64,000 bases of DNA from Pseudomonadota bacterium (GTDB lineage: Bacteria; Chloroflexota; UBA5177; JAJPKF01), in NCBI GenBank assembly GCA_021323865.1, contig JAJPKF010000018.1, positions 360,984 through 424,983 on the forward strand, read 5' to 3'. Of this stretch, positions 33,816 to 41,310 are shown piece after piece. The number at the start of each line of letters is the position of its first letter. Within the stretch, counting starts at the first letter, position 1. The notes below the pieces were generated by a model, which had not been told where the DNA came from, did not search any database, and saw nothing but the letters and a program-made list of their open reading frames with translations. Both the position numbers and the translations under genes were made by a program.

Positions 33816-34644
33816 GCTTCCGCTGACCCCATTGGCTGGCGATGGCCGACTCGAGCGCTCCGACTGATCCGAGGATCGGGACGGTCCAGCCACGCTCTCG
33901 GAGTCCCAGTGCGAGGCGTATCACCTCGGGAAGCATGATGCCGGCCTCCCGGCACAGTGTTCGGTTCGCGACAAAGTCCGGCATGTGGCCGACTAGCAAA
34001 ATTTTGCCGTCAATCAGAAGTGCGAGCCGGTTGGCCTGCATCACGAAATCGAGGTCGGTCGTCAGGCTGAGAATCGTCATCTCACCCCGGCGGTGCAGGA
34101 CCTCGAGCAGCTGAACCATGTCCAGCCGGGCTTGACAGTCCAGACCTGCGAATGGCTCGTCGAGGATCAGGACCTTGGGCTGGAGAACCAATATCGCTGC
34201 GATGGCCAGCCTGCGTCGCTGGCCACCGCTGAATCCCAATGGCGACCGCCCCCGCACCTCCTGGAGATCGAAGCCGACGAGCCCCAGCGTCTCTTCGACT
34301 GACCGTTCGACTTCGGGCTCGGCAACGCGCCGTTGGCGAAGGCCGAACGCGAGGTCGTCATAGACCGTCTCGCCCAGAAATTGGTCCTCCGCTCGTTGCA
34401 TGACGAGCCCTAACCGAGCACGAGCCGGCTTGCCGTCGCGGCTCCAGATGTCGATGCCATTGAAGGTAACGCAACCGCGCCTGGGCTTGAGGAGACCGGC
34501 AGCTACCTGGGCGAGTGTCGATCGTCCGCTGCCGTTGGCGCCCACCACGGCCATCCACTCGCCCTCTTCCAGCTGGAGGCAGAAGTCCGAGAGCACCATC
34601 CGGCCCCCCGCTCGCACCCCGATGTGCTCGAGGTTTAGCGACAT
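33808..34644 (-). CDS. ECF transporter ATPase subunit with degenerate Walker A and H-loop
   Basis: 278 residues. Signature GFSGGQRRRLAIAAI, Walker B VLILDEPFAGLD and a Q-loop MQRAEDQFL are intact. Walker A reads GANGSGRST, with Arg (codon CGA) in place of the invariant Lys. The switch region reads LTTDLDFV, with Thr instead of His. These changes predict one weak or inactive ATP site in the pair. The ATG at 34644 overlaps the end of the other ATPase by 10 bp. The C-terminal 60 residues are an ECF-type extension. Confidence 0.87.
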   Translation of the reverse strand: MSLNLEHIGVRAGGRMVLSDFCLQLEEGEWMAVVGANGSGRSTLAQVAAGLLKPRRGCVTFNGIDIWSRDGKPARARLGLVMQRAEDQFLGETVYDDLAFGLRQRRVAEPEVERSVEETLGLVGFDLQEVRGRSPLGFSGGQRRRLAIAAILVLQPKVLILDEPFAGLDCQARLDMVQLLEVLHRRGEMTILSLTTDLDFVMQANRLALLIDGKILLVGHMPDFVANRTLCREAGIMLPEVIRLALGLRERGWTVPILGSVGALESAIASQWGQRKHA

Positions 34645-35453
34645 AGCTGTTCCACCAGCTCATCCACCGTTTCAGGGACCCCCGCAAGATGCACACCGTT
34701 CTGCTCGAGGCGAAAGATGGTGTCATACAGGGGGCTCTCGAGCGCTACATCGTCATCATGCTTGGCATCGCGAAGAATTTCGTCCGGAGATCCAAAGGCA
34801 GCCACGCGACCGCCGGATGGCAATGCCTCCAACCGGCACACCCGGTCGGCCCGCAGCACCTCCGACAGATGGTGGGTGATCATGATGACCCCTGAGCGAT
34901 GGTCTCGGGCCCAGACACGGATGCCGTCCAAGAGCCGGTGAGATGAGCTGGGATCGAGTCGGGCGGTTACCTCGTCAAGGATGAGGTAGCTGGGTCTGAG
35001 AGCCATCGCTCCGGCAACCGCCACGAGCTGTTTTTGCGCAGACGAGAGCGAGTGAATGGAGGTGGTTCGAATATCGCCGAGCTGGAGAAGGTCCTCCGCT
35101 TCGTCGATTCGCTCCGCGATCTCCGTGGTCGTTAGGCCCAAGTTCTCTGGCCCGAAGGCAATATCGTCCTCGACCACACCGCAGACCAGTTGGTTGTCGG
35201 GGTTCTGCCAGGCGAGGCCGACGAGGCGCCGGATCACTGAGGCGGGCGTCGTACGCGTGTCCTGTTCGTCGACCAGGATTCGGCCGTCGGTAGGGAGAAG
35301 CAGGCCCATCATCAAACGCGCCATGGTGGACTTGCCCGAGCCGTTCGGCCCTACGATGGCCGTAATCTCACCCGATTGGAAGCTGACGGAAGCGCCCGTC
35401 AGGGCATTGGTGCCGTCCGGATAGCGGTAAGTAACGTCTGCGAAGTCAATCAC
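34635..35453 (-). CDS. ECF transporter ATPase subunit (EcfA-type)
   Basis: 272 residues. Walker A GPNGSGKST, Q-loop WQNPDNQLVCGVVEDDIAFGPEN (33rd-family ECF pattern at 35213-35145), signature LSSAQKQ (usual LSGGQ altered), Walker B LILDEVTARLD and H-loop ITHHLSE are seen. The catalytic ATP site on this protein looks competent. The GTG start at 35453 overlaps the stop of the S-like gene. It forms the heterodimer with the degenerate ATPase downstream. Confidence 0.88.
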   Translation of the reverse strand: MIDFADVTYRYPDGTNALTGASVSFQSGEITAIVGPNGSGKSTMARLMMGLLLPTDGRILVDEQDTRTTPASVIRRLVGLAWQNPDNQLVCGVVEDDIAFGPENLGLTTTEIAERIDEAEDLLQLGDIRTTSIHSLSSAQKQLVAVAGAMALRPSYLILDEVTARLDPSSSHRLLDGIRVWARDHRSGVIMITHHLSEVLRADRVCRLEALPSGGRVAAFGSPDEILRDAKHDDDVALESPLYDTIFRLEQNGVHLAGVPETVDELVEQLCR

Positions 35454-36193
35454 GCGGCAGCTGCCAGGGGGGCGCGCTCTGATGCCGGAAGGCGGTCGAG
35501 GATCAGGTCGGTCGCCGCGTGATAGGCAAATATATTGGCAATTCCCATGGCCCCGGCCACGAGCAGGGCGAAGACCAGCCAGTGGCTCACCAAAAAGGCG
35601 GTGATACCGAAGCCCGCGCTGTGGATGAGGTGGACGGGCAACCGCGGGCCAGTCGAGCCGAAGAGCAGCGCAAGGATCCGGTTGACCTCGGCTGCCGATC
35701 GGGCCGCCAATGTGGTGGAGCCACGCATGCCGTTGCGCACGTCTGCGACCAGTGTTGTAACGGGAATCCGAAAGACGATCGCAAAGAATATCGTCGGTAT
35801 CACGATGTCGCATGCCGCGTAGACCAGACCTGCGACGACGGCCGTGACGGCTCTCGGCCACTGCCAGTGAATGGCGGCGGCAATGAGGATGGCGGCGAAG
35901 GCCGTGTCGAGCGCGGTCAAGGCGAGGGTCGGCCCAACCAGGGCCGTCAACAGCAGGTACGCGACAATGCCGGACATGATGGCGGTCTTGATTCCACGGC
36001 GCTGAGCAAGGAGGACAAAGGGCGCCGCGGCCATGAAGCGCCAAGCGGTTCGTACCAATGGAATCGGGAGATAGACCCGCCCGAGAAGGAGCACGACCGC
36101 CACATCCGCGAGCAGTGCGCCCTCGACGATCTTCTGATTCCGCGTGGACCCGGCCGGCGCCTCCACAGCGTCCCCGGATCGTGTGGATGGCAT
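35450..36193 (-). CDS. ECF transporter S-like (substrate-specific) membrane protein
   Basis: 247 residues with about six hydrophobic helices and an AARSAAEVNRIL loop; the N-terminal AWRFMAAAPFVLLAQRRGIKTAIMSGIVA and the DUF2232/MptD-like layout suggest the substrate-binding subunit. It is the first gene of the four-gene operon S, A, A, T, all with overlapping ends. The ATG at 36193 has no clear ribosome site. Substrate is unknown: vitamins or queuosine precursors are typical ECF cargo, and tgt lies at the other end of the operon. Confidence 0.65.
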   Translation of the reverse strand: MPSTRSGDAVEAPAGSTRNQKIVEGALLADVAVVLLLGRVYLPIPLVRTAWRFMAAAPFVLLAQRRGIKTAIMSGIVAYLLLTALVGPTLALTALDTAFAAILIAAAIHWQWPRAVTAVVAGLVYAACDIVIPTIFFAIVFRIPVTTLVADVRNGMRGSTTLAARSAAEVNRILALLFGSTGPRLPVHLIHSAGFGITAFLVSHWLVFALLVAGAMGIANIFAYHAATDLILDRLPASERAPLAAAA

Positions 36194-36320
36194 TACGAGG
36201 TCATTCTAGGGAGGCAAGATTCAATTCGAGTTTGAGACGATTCGGCCATTGCCCTGCCGTACGGGATCTATATGGCACGGAGCAACGGATCGTAGCCGAA
36301 GTCGGGCCGATTATTCACCG

Positions 36321-36355
36321 AATATTTGGTAAATATGACCTTGACAAACCCATGG
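36321..36355 (+). repeat. left terminal inverted repeat of IS1595-type element
   Basis: AATATTTGGTAAATA, five variable bases, then TTGACAAACCCATGG at 36341-36355. The inner 15 bases are identical to the reverse complement of 38562-38576. The TTGACA inside it is also the -35 box of the transposase promoter. Confidence 0.85.
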
Positions 36356-36369
36356 TTTCTTGCGATAAT
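36341..36369 (+). promoter_or_regulatory. transposase promoter inside left inverted repeat
   Basis: TTGACA at 36341-36346, a 17-base spacer and GATAAT at 36364-36369 form a near-consensus sigma-70 promoter. The transposase ATG is at 36375, only five bases after the -10 box, so the transcript is probably leaderless or nearly so. Confidence 0.75.
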
Positions 36370-36374
36370 CGGGT

Positions 36375-37352
36375 ATGAGCCCGAAACTGCAGGACGGCAA
36401 GGCCATGAAGGAAGCGGACATCAACCTCAGCAGCCTCGCGAAGTACTTCTCGGATGAGGCTGAAGCATACAAGCTCATCGAGTCCATCCGCTGGCCGAAT
36501 GGGCCGGTCTGTCCGCATTGCGGCGTGGTAAATCGCGCCTATCACCTGAAGAACCAAAGGACACGCTCGGGCAGGGTCAGCCCGCGTAGCTTGTGGAAGT
36601 GCGCCGAGTGTCGGAAGCAATTCACCGTCACGGTCGGCACTATCTTTGAGGACTCGCACATACCGCTTTCGAAGTGGCTCCAGGGCGCGTTCCTGATGTC
36701 CGCATCGAAGAACGGGGTCGCTGCCTTGGAGCTTCAACGCACGCTCGACTTGAGCTACAAGGCCGCGTGGTTCATGGCCCACAGACTGCGACATGCGATG
36801 GTTCGTGAGCCGGCCGCGTCCTTCCTCAAGGGAATCGTTGAGAGTGATGAGACGTACATCGGCGGTAGGATCAAGGGACGCGGCAAGGGTCCGCAACTGG
36901 ACAACAAGACGGCCGTCGTGACACTCGTCGAGCGAAACGGTGAAGCCCGGAGCATGGCGGTTGACAGGGTCAATCGGGATAATCTTGCAACCGTCTTGCA
37001 AGCGCACGTAGACCCGTCTGCAACGCTCATGACGGATCAGAACACCGTCTATGCGCTTCCGGGCCGGGAGTTTGCCAGCCATCAGACCGTAGACCATCAG
37101 AGGGACGAGTACGTGCGCGGCCCGGTCCACGTCAACACGGCTGAGGGCTACTTCTCACAGTTGAAGCGGTCGATTGACGGCACGCATCATCATGTGAGCC
37201 GTCGGCACCTGCCGCGCTATCTCGCTGAGTTTGATCTGCGGTATAACCTGCGGAAGGTCAAGGACGGTGAGCGAATGGCTCACATGATCCGGCAGACCAC
37301 TGGAAGGCGGTTGACCTATCGAGAACCCACAGGAAAGCCTAAAGCGGTTTGA
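36375..37352 (+). CDS. IS1595-family (ISXO2-like) transposase
   Basis: 325 residues. An N-terminal zinc ribbon (CPHCG near residue 38 and CAECRKQF near residue 76) precedes the ISXO2 catalytic domain. The domain has IVESDETYIGG (first Asp), LMTDQNTVY (second Asp) and HVNTAEGYFSQLKRSI with EFDLRYNLR at the end, the usual ISXO2 signature. The protein appears intact. The ATG at 36375 directly follows the promoter, with no ribosome-binding site. The stop TGA at 37350 lies inside the HTH frame that follows in the +1 register. Confidence 0.93.
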   Translation: MSPKLQDGKAMKEADINLSSLAKYFSDEAEAYKLIESIRWPNGPVCPHCGVVNRAYHLKNQRTRSGRVSPRSLWKCAECRKQFTVTVGTIFEDSHIPLSKWLQGAFLMSASKNGVAALELQRTLDLSYKAAWFMAHRLRHAMVREPAASFLKGIVESDETYIGGRIKGRGKGPQLDNKTAVVTLVERNGEARSMAVDRVNRDNLATVLQAHVDPSATLMTDQNTVYALPGREFASHQTVDHQRDEYVRGPVHVNTAEGYFSQLKRSIDGTHHHVSRRHLPRYLAEFDLRYNLRKVKDGERMAHMIRQTTGRRLTYREPTGKPKAV

Positions 37353-37596
37353 GGAGTTTCTAGCAGCCCTTCTAGAGACTGGCCCGCCGGAAGGCAAGGA
37401 ACGTGACAGGGTAGCGTCTGAGCTGGCGGAGTCCGTCCGGACCCGCCGTGAGGAACTAGGCTGGTCTCAGGCGAAGTTGGCGCGTGAGGCTGGCATCTCC
37501 GATGAAACGGTCAGGATGCTCGAAGGTGGACGGACGTTACCGCGCTCTCAGACCCTCGACAAGTTGGCCCACGCCATGGAAGCGACGGAGCCCTAG
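37315..37596 (+). CDS. XRE-type helix-turn-helix reading frame without a standard start codon
   Basis: A 93-codon open frame, +1 relative to the transposase, overlapping its last 38 bases. It encodes LAESVRTRREELGWSQAKL, AREAGISDETVRMLEGG and RTLPRSQTLDKLAHAM, a standard XRE/Cro HTH. There is no ATG, GTG or TTG upstream of the HTH in this frame; only CTG (37423) or ATC (37318). It may be made by +1 frameshifting at the transposase stop (GTT TGA G), by a rare start, or be a 5'-truncated relic. A role in controlling the element is inferred. Confidence 0.5.
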   Translation, partial: PIENPQESLKRFEEFLAALLETGPPEGKERDRVASELAESVRTRREELGWSQAKLAREAGISDETVRMLEGGRTLPRSQTLDKLAHAMEATEP

Positions 37597-38273
37597 GGGT
37601 TTTGGCTGCCTGCTCCGCCAGTCACTGGGTTGGGTTGCGACGGGCTTGACGACACAGACTGTTGCGCCTGACGCTGATGCATCTCTCGTACTTCTTGCGC
37701 CATGTCAGTGTCCATTCGAGCCATAGCCTTAAGGCGAATGCCTGCAAGCTCGGCGGCGACCGGCTGAAGCCGATAGGACGCCCCAAATAACGTCGCAACA
37801 GGCGGGGGGCCTTGCAGGTTCCTCCAACCCTCTGTTGGGTGACCGCCTGAAACGAACGGACTGAAGCCGGTAATTCCCTCACCCCAAGCAAGATTTAAAT
37901 CGAAGATGTTGAGGGAGCCGGACTCATCCGCCCACTTCTGAATGCGCTCGTCGAAATGCTCCAGATGGTTACGCAGTTCCATGTTTGCGAGGGGAGAGTT
38001 CTCCTCGACCTCCAATGCGTCGCGAAGTTCCTTGGCGCGATCAAGGCACCTTTCTCTGAAGCCCTTGTCACCCTTTGGATACGGTGCCCAAAGTATCTTC
38101 GCCACAATCGCGGCACTGACTAGAAACTGCTGGATGTGGTACCACAGCATCACACCAGGAACTGGCGGCTGTTGTCCCAGAGGGTTACGAAACTGGTCCC
38201 AAGCCAGGAGCGCGTAGTCACTCTGATAGATGATCTCGCGGAGAAACGCACGACGTACTGGTATCTCCATCAT
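37593..38273 (-). CDS. hypothetical cargo protein of the IS element
   Basis: 226 residues, not recognised. The N-terminal half is helical with aromatic-rich runs (YALLAWDQFRNPLGQ and MLWYHIQQFLVSAAIVAKILW) and a NxLEHFDERIQKW segment typical of soluble helical bundles. The C-terminal 40 residues are low-complexity, Gln/Ser/Pro-rich. No membrane segment is certain. It starts inside the previous cargo gene (overlap of 56 bp) and its stop overlaps the HTH stop in the opposite strand. Confidence 0.6.
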   Translation of the reverse strand: MMEIPVRRAFLREIIYQSDYALLAWDQFRNPLGQQPPVPGVMLWYHIQQFLVSAAIVAKILWAPYPKGDKGFRERCLDRAKELRDALEVEENSPLANMELRNHLEHFDERIQKWADESGSLNIFDLNLAWGEGITGFSPFVSGGHPTEGWRNLQGPPPVATLFGASYRLQPVAAELAGIRLKAMARMDTDMAQEVREMHQRQAQQSVSSSPSQPNPVTGGAGSQNP

Positions 38274-38508
38274 CCGACTTCAGATCCGACAGCCGGTGGA
38301 AGGTAACCGGCGGAATCGCTGCCAACATGCCCGTGATCTCGGAATGCATGGGATGGAAATCTCGGATGAAGTACCACAGATCAGGGATGTTCGACTCAGC
38401 CGGCACTGCAACGGCATATCTGCATCCTGGTTCACGCACAATCCTCGCCGCAAGTCCATACTCAGCTCTAGCAGTACGAACAATCTGCTCCGCCTCCCTG
38501 CGCGTCAT
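38218..38508 (-). CDS. hypothetical small cargo protein of the IS element
   Basis: 96 residues, not recognised. A basic N-terminus (MTRREAEQIVRTARAEYG), a short beta-rich middle (CRYAVAVPAES, LWYFIRDFHP) and a polar end. The ATG at 38508 follows GGAG at about seven bases. It is the first gene transcribed from the promoter in the right inverted repeat and is probably co-transcribed with the 226-residue gene it overlaps. Confidence 0.55.
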   Translation of the reverse strand: MTRREAEQIVRTARAEYGLAARIVREPGCRYAVAVPAESNIPDLWYFIRDFHPMHSEITGMLAAIPPVTFHRLSDLKSDDGDTSTSCVSPRDHLSE

Positions 38509-38546
38509 CAGAGCGCTCCGACTGCGAGCAAGCGCGTCCTGCTACG

Positions 38547-38576
38547 ATTCTGCAACGTTTTCCATGGGTTTGTCAA
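38547..38576 (-). promoter_or_regulatory. inward promoter for cargo genes within right inverted repeat
   Basis: On the minus strand TTGACA (38576-38571), an 18-base spacer and CAGAAT (38552-38547, 4 of 6 matches to TATAAT) lie 38 bp upstream of the small cargo gene. The -35 box is the mirror image of the one serving the transposase. Confidence 0.5.
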
Positions 38577-38596
38577 CGCACTATTTACCGAATATT
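38562..38596 (-). repeat. right terminal inverted repeat of IS1595-type element
   Basis: CCATGGGTTTGTCAA at 38562-38576, five variable bases, then TATTTACCGAATATT. It matches the reverse complement of the left end at 30 of 35 positions. A second copy of TATTTACCGA overlaps the outer edge. Confidence 0.85.
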
Positions 38597-38722
38597 TACC
38601 GAGCTCCTGGCCAAATAGCGGAACCGGGGGGCTAGATTGAGGCGAAGAGCCGCGGTTGGGTGGCGGCCGGGAGGGCTGGCCGCCCAGCGCGGGATGTGCA
38701 TTGCCCATCACAGAGGTGATTC

Positions 38723-40414
38723 ATGCATTCGCGTCCAAAGCGTCGAGGAAGCAGCATAGCGGCACGGCTGGTGGTTGCCCTCGCCATTGTTGGCGTCGTG
38801 GGATACTTCTCGACGTCGGTCGTCGGCGTGTCGGCCTCCAGCCGTCTCGACCGCTCGCCGGCAATTGGCTTCACCAACAATGTGCGGGTGGATCGCGCAG
38901 AAGGAACGGCGACTGGTCAGAACGAGCCGCAGGTGATGGTAGATCAAACCGGCCGGACCTACGTGGACTGGCAGTCGAGCCCCAAGGGGGTGGCCGCCTC
39001 ATCGACGATGGACGGCCGTCACTTCACCTACCTCGGCAACCCCGACAACGCCACCAAGGAGGTGGGTGACGTGGCCTGGGCCGGGACAACCTGGCCCCGG
39101 GTTGGCCGTGCAACCCCGGGAGGCCCTAAGGGGGCAAATGGAGTGTTCTTCGGCACGCTCGGCACCGGGACCTGCGGAGCGATTGAGATTCGGGAAAGCA
39201 CGACCGTCGATTCCGGGGGGCATTGGGCTCCCACCGATGCCAGCTGCCAGCCGGCACAGGTCGACCGTGACTGGCTCGCCGCCTACACACCCAAGCAGTA
39301 CCGAGGGAAAGACAGCGCCACGGCGCACACTTGGGTCTATGCTGAGTACCACGACTTCGGCGCGTCCATGATCTGGTTGGCCCGAAGCGCGAACGGTGGA
39401 GCAACCTGGGACAAGGTACAGTACCCTGCCATTCAGCCGGGGTCTGCCGCGTCGCAGATCGCCAGCCTCGCCACCAGCGCGTGCAACACCATACCCAGCG
39501 GAGTGGCCGTGGACCAGACTGGGGCCCATCCGGGACGCGTCTATGTGATTTGGGAGACGAGCGACGTCACTCAGAACGGTGAGGGCTGCAACTACACCCA
39601 GGCACAGCCGTTTGACCACATCTTCATCTCGTACTCCGATGACAATGGTGTCACGTGGACATCCAAGCCGGTGTTCAACGACCCGTGCGCGCCGAGCCCA
39701 CCAACGCCTCCGGCCAACGCCGCCTCCTGCCAGGATCTGTCCGAGCTCTTCAACTCGCTCGCCGTTGACCGGGCGGGTGACGTCTATGTGGCCTACACGT
39801 TCCGGAGGCTGACCGAGAGGAAGCCGGAGTACGACATTTACGTCTCAGTCAGCAAGGATGGAGGGAACACCTGGACACGGCACCAGGTAACTCAGGACGG
39901 TTCGGGCACTCACTACATGCCCTGGCTCGCAGCCGGGGGACGGGGAAAGGTCGACGTTGTGTATTACCGGACGGCGAAGGTGGCCGGAGTTGGAGAGAAC
40001 AACAAGCCGGCAGCGACGCCACACGACAGCATCTGGGCGGTCTATCTTTCCCAGACTTTGAATGGTGGGAAGACCTGGCGCCAGAGCAAGGTCTCCGACG
40101 CCAACTACTTCGGCGACATCTGCAGCACCGGCATCTTCTGCGGAGTGGCACCAAGCAGTTTCAATTGGGGACAAGACCGCATCCTATACGACGACATGGG
40201 TGTGGCGATCGGGCCGGATGGGGGCGCCAGAGTGACCTGGACGGACGCCAGCTCGTCCTGGAACGCGAAATCCGGTTGCGAGCCCAATGGAACTGCGGCG
40301 GTTAGCTGTCAGACAACCCATGTCGAGATGGCATGCCAGAAGAGCGGAATGGGCCTGTACGGCCGACGTATCAGCGGCTGCGGAAAGGCGCTCCGCCGTC
40401 GTCTGCCCGGCTGA
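38723..40414 (+). CDS. secreted BNR/sialidase-like repeat protein
   Basis: 563 residues with an N-terminal signal or anchor helix (LVVALAIVGVVGYFSTSVVGV). The rest is beta-rich and carries Asp-box motifs (SxDxGxTW) of the BNR family: SANGGATW, SYSDDNGVTW, SVSKDGGNTW, SQTLNGGKTW. Such boxes are found in sialidases and many non-enzymatic exoproteins; the catalytic residues of sialidases are not evident, so substrate is unknown. Several Cys suggest disulfides outside the cell. ATG 38723 follows AGAGGTG. Confidence 0.78.
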   Translation: MHSRPKRRGSSIAARLVVALAIVGVVGYFSTSVVGVSASSRLDRSPAIGFTNNVRVDRAEGTATGQNEPQVMVDQTGRTYVDWQSSPKGVAASSTMDGRHFTYLGNPDNATKEVGDVAWAGTTWPRVGRATPGGPKGANGVFFGTLGTGTCGAIEIRESTTVDSGGHWAPTDASCQPAQVDRDWLAAYTPKQYRGKDSATAHTWVYAEYHDFGASMIWLARSANGGATWDKVQYPAIQPGSAASQIASLATSACNTIPSGVAVDQTGAHPGRVYVIWETSDVTQNGEGCNYTQAQPFDHIFISYSDDNGVTWTSKPVFNDPCAPSPPTPPANAASCQDLSELFNSLAVDRAGDVYVAYTFRRLTERKPEYDIYVSVSKDGGNTWTRHQVTQDGSGTHYMPWLAAGGRGKVDVVYYRTAKVAGVGENNKPAATPHDSIWAVYLSQTLNGGKTWRQSKVSDANYFGDICSTGIFCGVAPSSFNWGQDRILYDDMGVAIGPDGGARVTWTDASSSWNAKSGCEPNGTAAVSCQTTHVEMACQKSGMGLYGRRISGCGKALRRRLPG

Positions 40415-40417
40415 GTC

Positions 40418-41242
40418 TCAGCCCGGTCGATTTCCAACGATGCAGAACAGCGGGTCCGCGGGGCCTGCCGGCCGGTTTGTGAAGCCGGACGTGAGCCGCA
40501 CAACCTTGAAACCCGCACGTCGGTAGAGAGCCCGGGCCTGGGCTCGGGTGTACCAGCGCGTCGCCGGAGATCGACGGCAGTACTCGCGCTCATGAAGCTG
40601 GCCGTCTCTCAGTACATCGAAGCGGTTCTCGATGTGCTCGAGCTGCCGCTTGTGGTCGAACCATTGCTTGGTCCACAGTTGATAGGTCAGTTGGGCATTG
40701 GGAAGCGTCCGTTCGCACGTCAGAGCCCAGTCCACGCCGTTTGTGGTTGACCGCCGCGACGAAGGATTTACGAACGGCATGATTAGTGATCCGCCCTGCT
40801 CGAGCACCGAAAAGAGGCTGCTCATGGCTGCCGCCGCATCATCCGGCTGGGTTAACAGCTGGAAGGAGCTCGAGGGCACAAGGACGGTCCGATAGCGCCT
40901 GGGCAGCGAAAGCTGGCGCATATCCTGAAGATAGGTACGAATGGCGATGGCCGCCCCGTCGGCCTTGCTGCGGCAAAGCTCGAGCATTTCCGGCGACACG
41001 TCCACGCCGTCCGCGTCCAGCCCCAACCTCCGAAACTCCAGGAGGAGGCGACCCGTCCCGCAGCCGACGTCGAGGACCGGCTCACCGAATTCCTGGATAG
41101 TCTGCCGATAGAAGGCAAGATCGTCCCACTCACATGGGTCTCGAAATAGATCCCAGGTCTGCGCCTTGAGACCCCGATACTCGTAGGCCAAGGTCCCATC
41201 TTCGGCTTGCGAAGCCCAGTCCATCCGTGATGGGCTCACCAT
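40418..41242 (-). CDS. SAM-dependent methyltransferase
   Basis: 274 residues, class I fold. Motif I VLDVGCGTGRLLLEF and acidic loop DADGVDVSPEMLELC define the SAM site; the chain continues with YRTVLVPSSSFQLL and GGSLIMPFVNPSS. The substrate-binding half is not assigned. The ATG at 41242 is used; an in-frame ATG lies at 41224. It is convergent with the BNR gene (3-bp gap) and divergent from the ABC exporter pair. Confidence 0.85.
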   Translation of the reverse strand: MVSPSRMDWASQAEDGTLAYEYRGLKAQTWDLFRDPCEWDDLAFYRQTIQEFGEPVLDVGCGTGRLLLEFRRLGLDADGVDVSPEMLELCRSKADGAAIAIRTYLQDMRQLSLPRRYRTVLVPSSSFQLLTQPDDAAAAMSSLFSVLEQGGSLIMPFVNPSSRRSTTNGVDWALTCERTLPNAQLTYQLWTKQWFDHKRQLEHIENRFDVLRDGQLHEREYCRRSPATRWYTRAQARALYRRAGFKVVRLTSGFTNRPAGPADPLFCIVGNRPG

Positions 41243-41310
41243 GCTCGCATCCTATACCACGACTCACAGTGGGACAGATACCATGCAATGAAGTTGGCGG
41301 AAGGGTGATC

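Larger units (their letters stand above)
36321..38596 (+). mobile_element. IS1595/ISXO2-type insertion element with three cargo reading frames
   Basis: A 2.28-kb element bounded by 35-bp imperfect inverted repeats (30 of 35 positions match). It holds an ISXO2-type transposase on the plus strand, an HTH-coding frame directly after it, and two unknown genes on the minus strand. It separates the ECF operon from the BNR-repeat gene. Outside the repeats no clean 8-bp target duplication is found: the left flank ends in ATTCACCG and the closest match on the right, ATTTACCG, overlaps the repeat. The ends could therefore lie a few bases further out. Confidence 0.82.

Noticed and set aside
36311..38606. 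8-bp target-site duplication ATTCACCG/ATTTACCG around the IS element
   Set aside because: One mismatch and the right copy lies inside the terminal repeat, so it is more likely repeat sequence than a duplication.
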